Below are positions 59,794 through 64,000 of a stretch of 64,000 bases of DNA, one piece after another. The translations under genes were made by a program, and so were the position numbers. Source of the stretch: Mortierella sp. BCC40632 (Eukaryota > Mortierellomycota > Mortierellomycetes > Mortierellales > Mortierellaceae); the NCBI GenBank assembly GCA_011634665.1, contig WAEK01000015.1, forward strand, positions 914,501 through 978,500, in the 5' to 3' direction. Every line of letters begins with the position of its first letter. The stretch's first letter is position 1. The notes under the pieces were generated by a model, which was not told where the DNA came from, made no database searches, and saw only the letters and a list, made by a program, of their open reading frames with translations.

Positions 59794-60783
59794 CAATACC
59801 ATAAGTTTATGAGCAAGCTAAAGAAGCAGGACGAGTGAGAATAGGCCCCTCTTCTTCTTTTTTGCTGCCCATTCCATTTCCAACGGCGACTGGTGAATCC
59901 TTTTTCTTCTCCCTTTTCACGACAGCGATATCCCAATTAAAGTCCTCAACTGAGACCCGTCGATCTCCCTATCTGGACGATCCTTCAGTTGGGCGGTAAA
60001 GTGCATGAGTAAAGCTTCTAGCCCCAAAAGGCACTGTCGCCCAAACCACTATCGCAGCATGAGCACTATGCAAAGGCGCAAAGGGCGCAGGGAGAGAAAG
60101 AAGGAAAGAGGGAGAGAGAGAGAGCCCCATCAGCTGCTTGACATCAATCTGAATAGTACATGGTGTCATGCTGAGAAGGGGAGCTGCCAAAGTGAACAGT
60201 ATGCCATAGATATCAAACCATTCCCCATTCTCATCCTGAGTATGTCCTCTTACCCAATAGTTGCGAGGAAAAAGTTGAATGGACTAGGGTGGCAGATGGA
60301 AAGGCAAGGGAAAGGCAAGGGAGGCGAAGAGGAAGTGCGAAAGAGAAAACGCGAATTATGCACCGCATGAGGGAGGGAAAAAAACGCGTCTCTTGGGCTC
60401 GAAGGCGCTGTAATGTGCAAGAAGTTGGGTCTAGTAGTAAAAAAATACTGCACAGCACCATTGCCCTTGCTTTCAGGGATACTTTGATCCACGAGACGAC
60501 GCCTAACGGTGGTTGTGCAAACAGTCCAATGTAGAAAATGGAGCAAAGAACTATTCTACATGATACTAGTCTTTCTTTTTTCTCTAGTCCATTGCTGTGA
60601 AAGACACCAAAAGTTGATATCGACTCTTGGAAGGTCGTCCTGTCCATTCTATGGTTGTGTTCTGACCATCCAATCATAGTTCGCTGTTTAATGAAAAAAA
60701 AAGGCGATTCCTGAAATGTCGCATTGAAGCCTTTCTATTCTCTGCTTCCCTTTTCTTTTCTTTTTCTTTTCTTTTCCTTCTCA

Positions 60784-60814
<31 letters not shown>

Positions 60815-60839
60815 TGGAAAGAATATCCTGTGTGTCCGG

Positions 60840-61177
60840 TTATGCATCCATGCTTGGAACAAATTTTGTGTAGCGGTCCTTGCTCCTTGCTTCGTAAATC
60901 TCACGGATGCTCTCTGGGAGCTCATCCACCATCTTTCCAGGCGATCCTTTGTAGACCGAGAATGGAGGTATAATCGAGTTGGGTGGGATCACTGTGTTGT
61001 CTTCAATCCTGACACAGTCTTTAATGATTGTGAATTTGCCCTGATAAGATCGCAATAATCGTAATCATAGTAGTAATAATGAAAAAGGAAAAAAAATGTT
61101 GAGTTGCGAGCAATGACATGTGTCAACAAAAAGGAGCGGACGATATCCAAACAAAAAAGAAAAGGGTGCGTGTGTGC

Positions 61178-61223
<46 letters not shown>

Positions 61224-62042
61224 CCTTACAATGACACAGTTCTTGCCAATGCTGACACATGATCCAATTTGAGCCGCTTGAACAATACTGCCTTCACCGA
61301 TCGATACATAGTCGCCAATCTTTACTGGAAAATAGTTGAATGCACTAAGTAAATGCCGAGATGAACAAAGGACGATATGTTAGTTGTTGATAAGTTCCAA
61401 TATTAGATAGCATCGAGTTCGACAGGCGTATTAAGAGATCCTTCTACCCTTTGTGTGCCTTGCATGGCGGCCGGATAATACAGCCTTGAGAGAGAAAGCA
61501 ATAGCGTCCCACAGAGACGACGACAAAATGTGATGCTCCTGATCGTTTTAGGTCACCGCGGATGATGCTCCCTGTCTGCAATATGGTCTAGAAGAAGAAT
61601 AAGAATAAGAAAACCAAGTCAGCCATGGAAGAGAGCTACGGTGAAAAAGAGATGGGCTTTATATGTTGGTTTCGCTGGAGAAAGAGGAGACTAGTATTTC
61701 CTTGAACCCCTAGAGTTATTCTTTTCGTTCTTTTTTTAAGTTCCTGACTCTGCTCTCTCACCTTACCGCCGAGGACGATGTTCTGACTTCCACAGATAAC
61801 TGACTTGCGCGAGACTTTGTTGCCCGTGTCCTGAAAGGAGAAAGGGGTGGGTGGGTGAAGGTTAGCGGAGAGTGGGATGGAAAGTAGTCAATGGCCAACC
61901 CAGTTTCATCCGAGATGATGCAACGTCTTGTTTCTCATGGACAGGGAATATTGGGCCTAGGCCCATGGCGTCTTTTTTCAATGAACAGTCGTACAGTTTC
62001 GATATACTCTGACTTGCTGTAGTGGACTACGGGGAGTTCCAT
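60840..62042 (-). CDS. dynactin subunit 5 (p25)
   Basis: Five exons on the minus strand (62042-61995, 61830-61762, 61587-61448, 61344-61230, 61040-60840) give 190 residues; human DCTN5 has 182. p25 caps the pointed end of dynactin and helps dynein bind cargo; in filamentous fungi it is needed for early endosome movement. The sequence is a left-handed beta helix of hexapeptide repeats. Seen: Y-I-E-T / [56 protein letters not shown] and I-G-K-N-C-V-I-G, then I-K-D-C and V-I-P-P. Each is a known DCTN5 segment, and three are created only by the proposed splicing. Intron 4 contains a (GA)n tract. An A-rich/GA block lies just upstream of the start. Confidence 0.94.
61179..61222 (+). repeat. (GA)n tract in dynactin p25 intron
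   Basis: About 44 bp of GA on the + strand (CT on the coding strand) next to the donor end of intron 4. Confidence 0.85.
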
Positions 62043-62553
62043 GATGTGAAGAAAAAGAAAAGAAAGAAAAAAAAAAAAAAAAAAAAAAAAAAAGGCTATG
62101 CAAGCGAGTTTGATGACAAGCCAAAATGTTTATATGGTCCTGAGGAGCTGCAAATGGCGTTGATGTTCCTGCAAGAGTCCTGTCGAGTAGAGAGATAGAG
62201 AGGATAGCGTAGGAAAAGAGGATGAGGATGAGGATGAAGAAAAAGAGAAAGAGAAAGAGACAGTGCCGTATAATGTTGATGTCAGGCACCAGAGAAATTT
62301 CATGTGCCCTTGTGAACGAACTCGAGGACGCTCACGCCTCCGCGTCTGCAGGACATTGTGTCCCCTGCTGCCTCTCGTTCTCACTCTCTGGCTGGCTGGC
62401 TGGGGTCAAAGCCACACCACCACGCGTTTGCCCGCGTAGTTGAAGGTCTTCCCATCACTCCATCTTCTGTCTTTCACTCTCTCACTCACTCTCACTCCTG
62501 GTCATTGTAGATTCAACTTTTTTTTTTCTTCACTTCTTTCTCTTCTGTCCAAC
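62043..62553. other. divergent intergenic region (p25 / kinase)
   Basis: A 511-bp spacer between two divergent start codons. The p25 side is purine rich on the + strand (62048-62093 with a long A run), the kinase side is pyrimidine rich (about 62455-62545), so both genes have a pyrimidine block on their own coding strand. Confidence 0.55.
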
Positions 62554-63675
62554 ATGGCTGCACCACTCGACAAGGCACAGGTCATCGTACAGCATATCCT
62601 GAAGCATCTTTCGGTCCCTAGGCGGTCTCTTGTGGGCAAAGAACCTTTTGTGGGCAAGCCTCTCTTTGTCGGGATCTCAGGGCCACAGGGTATTGGTAAG
62701 GACATTCTCAGGGAGTTTGAAAATCAGCGCCGAGAGAGAGAGAGAGACAGACAGACACAATGTACTGTTGGGTCCATAAGCTATGTTCGTTAACACAAAG
62801 CGAGGAGCGACTCTCCCCTGCCCAATTGGGCATGGAACATTCCAACTCGACTAGGCAAGACAACCATTACGAACAGACTGGTCAAGGCTCTCTCGGATGC
62901 ACCCCATCATCTCCGAGTAGTCACCTTCTCAATGGATGATCTCTATCTTCCCTTCAAGGACCAATCCGAGTTAAGCAGACGTTTTCCCAGCAACAAGCTG
63001 ATCGAGTTTCGTGGACTGCCTGGCACACACGACATTCCTCTGGGAGTCCAGACATTCCAAGCGCTCGGCAATGCCAACTCAAAGGGGGCCGCTGGGGCTG
63101 CCATCTTGATCCCTAGTTATGACAAAGCCCTGAACAGCGGGCGTGGGGACCAAGTGCCTCGAGATCAATGGCATCCTATCCAAGGTCCAGTGGATGTAGT
63201 CCTGTTCGAAGGATGGTCGTTGGGATTCAAATCGATTCGAGATCAAGCTCAGCTGGCATTGATCCGTCGCACAGCAACTTTTCCGCCTCTTCACCTGGCC
63301 AAGCATTCACTCGAGTCACTCGAATGGGTCAATGGAGCACTTGAAGCATATGAACGGGAATGGTACCCCTTCCTAGACATCTTTGTTCATCTCTCTGCAC
63401 CAAACCTGTCCACGGTCTTTGAGTGGAGAGCCGAACAGGAGCGCGATCTGTGGCGCAAGAAGGGCGCCGGAATGTCAGAAGAGCAGGTCGGCGAGTTTGT
63501 GGCAAGATTTATGCCTGCGTATGAGCTGTACCTCGAACGGCTAAAGCATGAGAGCCTTTTCCGGGATGGCGCGGATCACACAGCTACTGCGAGAGACGCG
63601 TCGGTTGCAGGAAGGCATCTGCGCCTGGATCTGGATGAGGGCCGAGACCTGCTCTCTACGACGCTAGTGTTGTAA
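62554..63675 (+). CDS. P-loop kinase, D-glycerate 3-kinase/Tda10 family
   Basis: Two exons (62554-62695 and 62855-63675) give 320 residues. The intron splits the Walker A motif, and splicing makes G-P-Q-G-I-G-K-T-T (about 43-51). The family includes plant D-glycerate 3-kinase and yeast Tda10, ATP-dependent kinases related to uridine kinase and phosphoribulokinase. After the P loop come S-M-D-D-L-Y-L-P (about 73-80, a metal-binding D-D in these enzymes), R-G-L-P-G-T-H-D, P-x-Y-D-K-A and V-V-L-F-E-G-W-S-L-G-F (about 177), which corresponds to the Walker B-like strand and W-x-x-G-F of the family. An R-x-x-x-E-R lid region and an A-R-F-M-P-A-Y-E-L-Y segment follow, typical of the C-terminal part. 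Glycerate as substrate is inferred; fungal members may act on something else. Confidence 0.9.
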
Positions 63676-64000
63676 CTGTAGAGTGAAATGACTGGGAGTA
63701 GAGAGAGAGAAAGAAAGAGAGAGAGAGAGAGAGAGAGAGGTAAAAAGAGAGAAAGAGAGAGATTTTTTTTTTTTTTTTTGGCTATTTACATACATTTCAG
63801 CCGGAAACAGGCGCTTTTCTGCGCAATAGAACGCGTTTCTGTGGAGTAGGTCTTGGTGAATAGGATTCAGAAGAGGACAGGAGTGGAAGAATTCAGAGGA
63901 CAAAGAAATGAAAAGAAAAAAAAAATGAAAAAGAACCCTAGATTGGTAATCCACAGGGGTTCCCTTCTCCGCTCCACCTGGGTGCCAATCGGGCGAAGGA
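63676..64000. other. 3' flank at window end
   Basis: (GA)n near 63709-63738, a T run (63764-63779) and non-coding text. No gene start is visible before the window ends. Confidence 0.55.

Larger units (their letters stand above)
57793..60839. other. 3 kb region without a supported gene
   Basis: Starts with an A-rich 3' flank, then (CT)n (58171-58243), a 41-base A run (58513-58553), GTA/GTG trinucleotides (about 58637-58703), (CT)n (58820-58855), another A run (59200-59228) and a 9-bp minisatellite. A 192-codon minus-strand frame (59616-59038) ends in a cysteine-rich peptide and is discussed as a finding. Nothing recognisable lies between 59950 and 60780. Confidence 0.5.

Noticed and set aside
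60005..60370. 121-codon + frame before the dynactin gene
   Set aside because: Contains an Arg/Glu run from a GA repeat, has no homology I can see and no conserved splice context.

Overview
The window is nuclear DNA of a filamentous fungus. Evidence: genes are split by many short GT-AG introns (mostly 60-250 bp), the gene set is fungal (D-arabinono-1,4-lactone oxidase, fungal LCL2-like protein, DUF2418/Nur1-type membrane protein, DUF7727-type protein, Sec16), and there are no operons, ribosome binding sites or CRISPR arrays. The very long (CT)n/(GA)n tracts and A/T homopolymers in introns and between genes, with GC-balanced coding exons, resemble an early-diverging Mucoromycota genome such as Mortierellaceae; that placement is an inference from style, not from a search. 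All exon models below were built by eye from splice signals, reading-phase bookkeeping and family motifs.

Layout. 1-5593: no gene seen, low-complexity. 5594-6449 (+): small DUF7727-like membrane protein. 7887-8716 (-): LCL2-like protein, divergent from 8916-11131 (+) D-arabinono-1,4-lactone oxidase. 11574-13516 (+): alpha/beta hydrolase of the hormone-sensitive-lipase class. 14471-15693 (+): three-histidine-box desaturase/hydroxylase. 16437-21573 (+): full-length ABCC (MRP/YCF1-like) transporter. 21574-25253: 3.7 kb of simple repeats. 25254-28109 (+): auxin-efflux-carrier-family transporter.

28974-36069 (+) is the most unusual part: three tandem copies of a six-exon, membrane-anchored short-chain dehydrogenase/reductase (SDR), interleaved with decayed pieces of the neighbouring carrier gene. 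A near-identical inverted piece of carrier exon 3 lies beyond the array at about 37 kb. Copy 1 has a one-base expansion just after its start codon, copy 2 has lost the catalytic lysine (Lys to Arg), and all three copies keep a GC-AG intron at the same place. Only copy 3 looks fully intact.

37514-44268 (-): Sec16, the COPII coat scaffold, with Gln-rich N-terminus and a large (E-Y-Q-Q-x)n tract. 44707-46731 (-): V-ATPase subunit D. 47872-49844 (-): Nur1/Mug154-type (DUF2418) membrane protein with an acidic tail. 51847-53971 (+): unassigned single-pass protein with coiled coil and two NPF motifs. 54651-55686 (-): translation factor eIF1. 56603-57792 (+): CstF64-like protein with hinge and C-terminal domains but no RRM in the visible locus. 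60840-62042 (-): dynactin p25 (DCTN5-like). 62554-63675 (+): P-loop kinase of the D-glycerate 3-kinase/Tda10 family.

The genes are mostly unrelated housekeeping functions (secretion, vacuole acidification, translation start, mRNA 3'-end formation, dynein transport, redox and lipid metabolism) and do not form one pathway. The SDR/carrier block is the only accessory-looking region. No complete transposon, tRNA, rRNA or CRISPR array was recognised.
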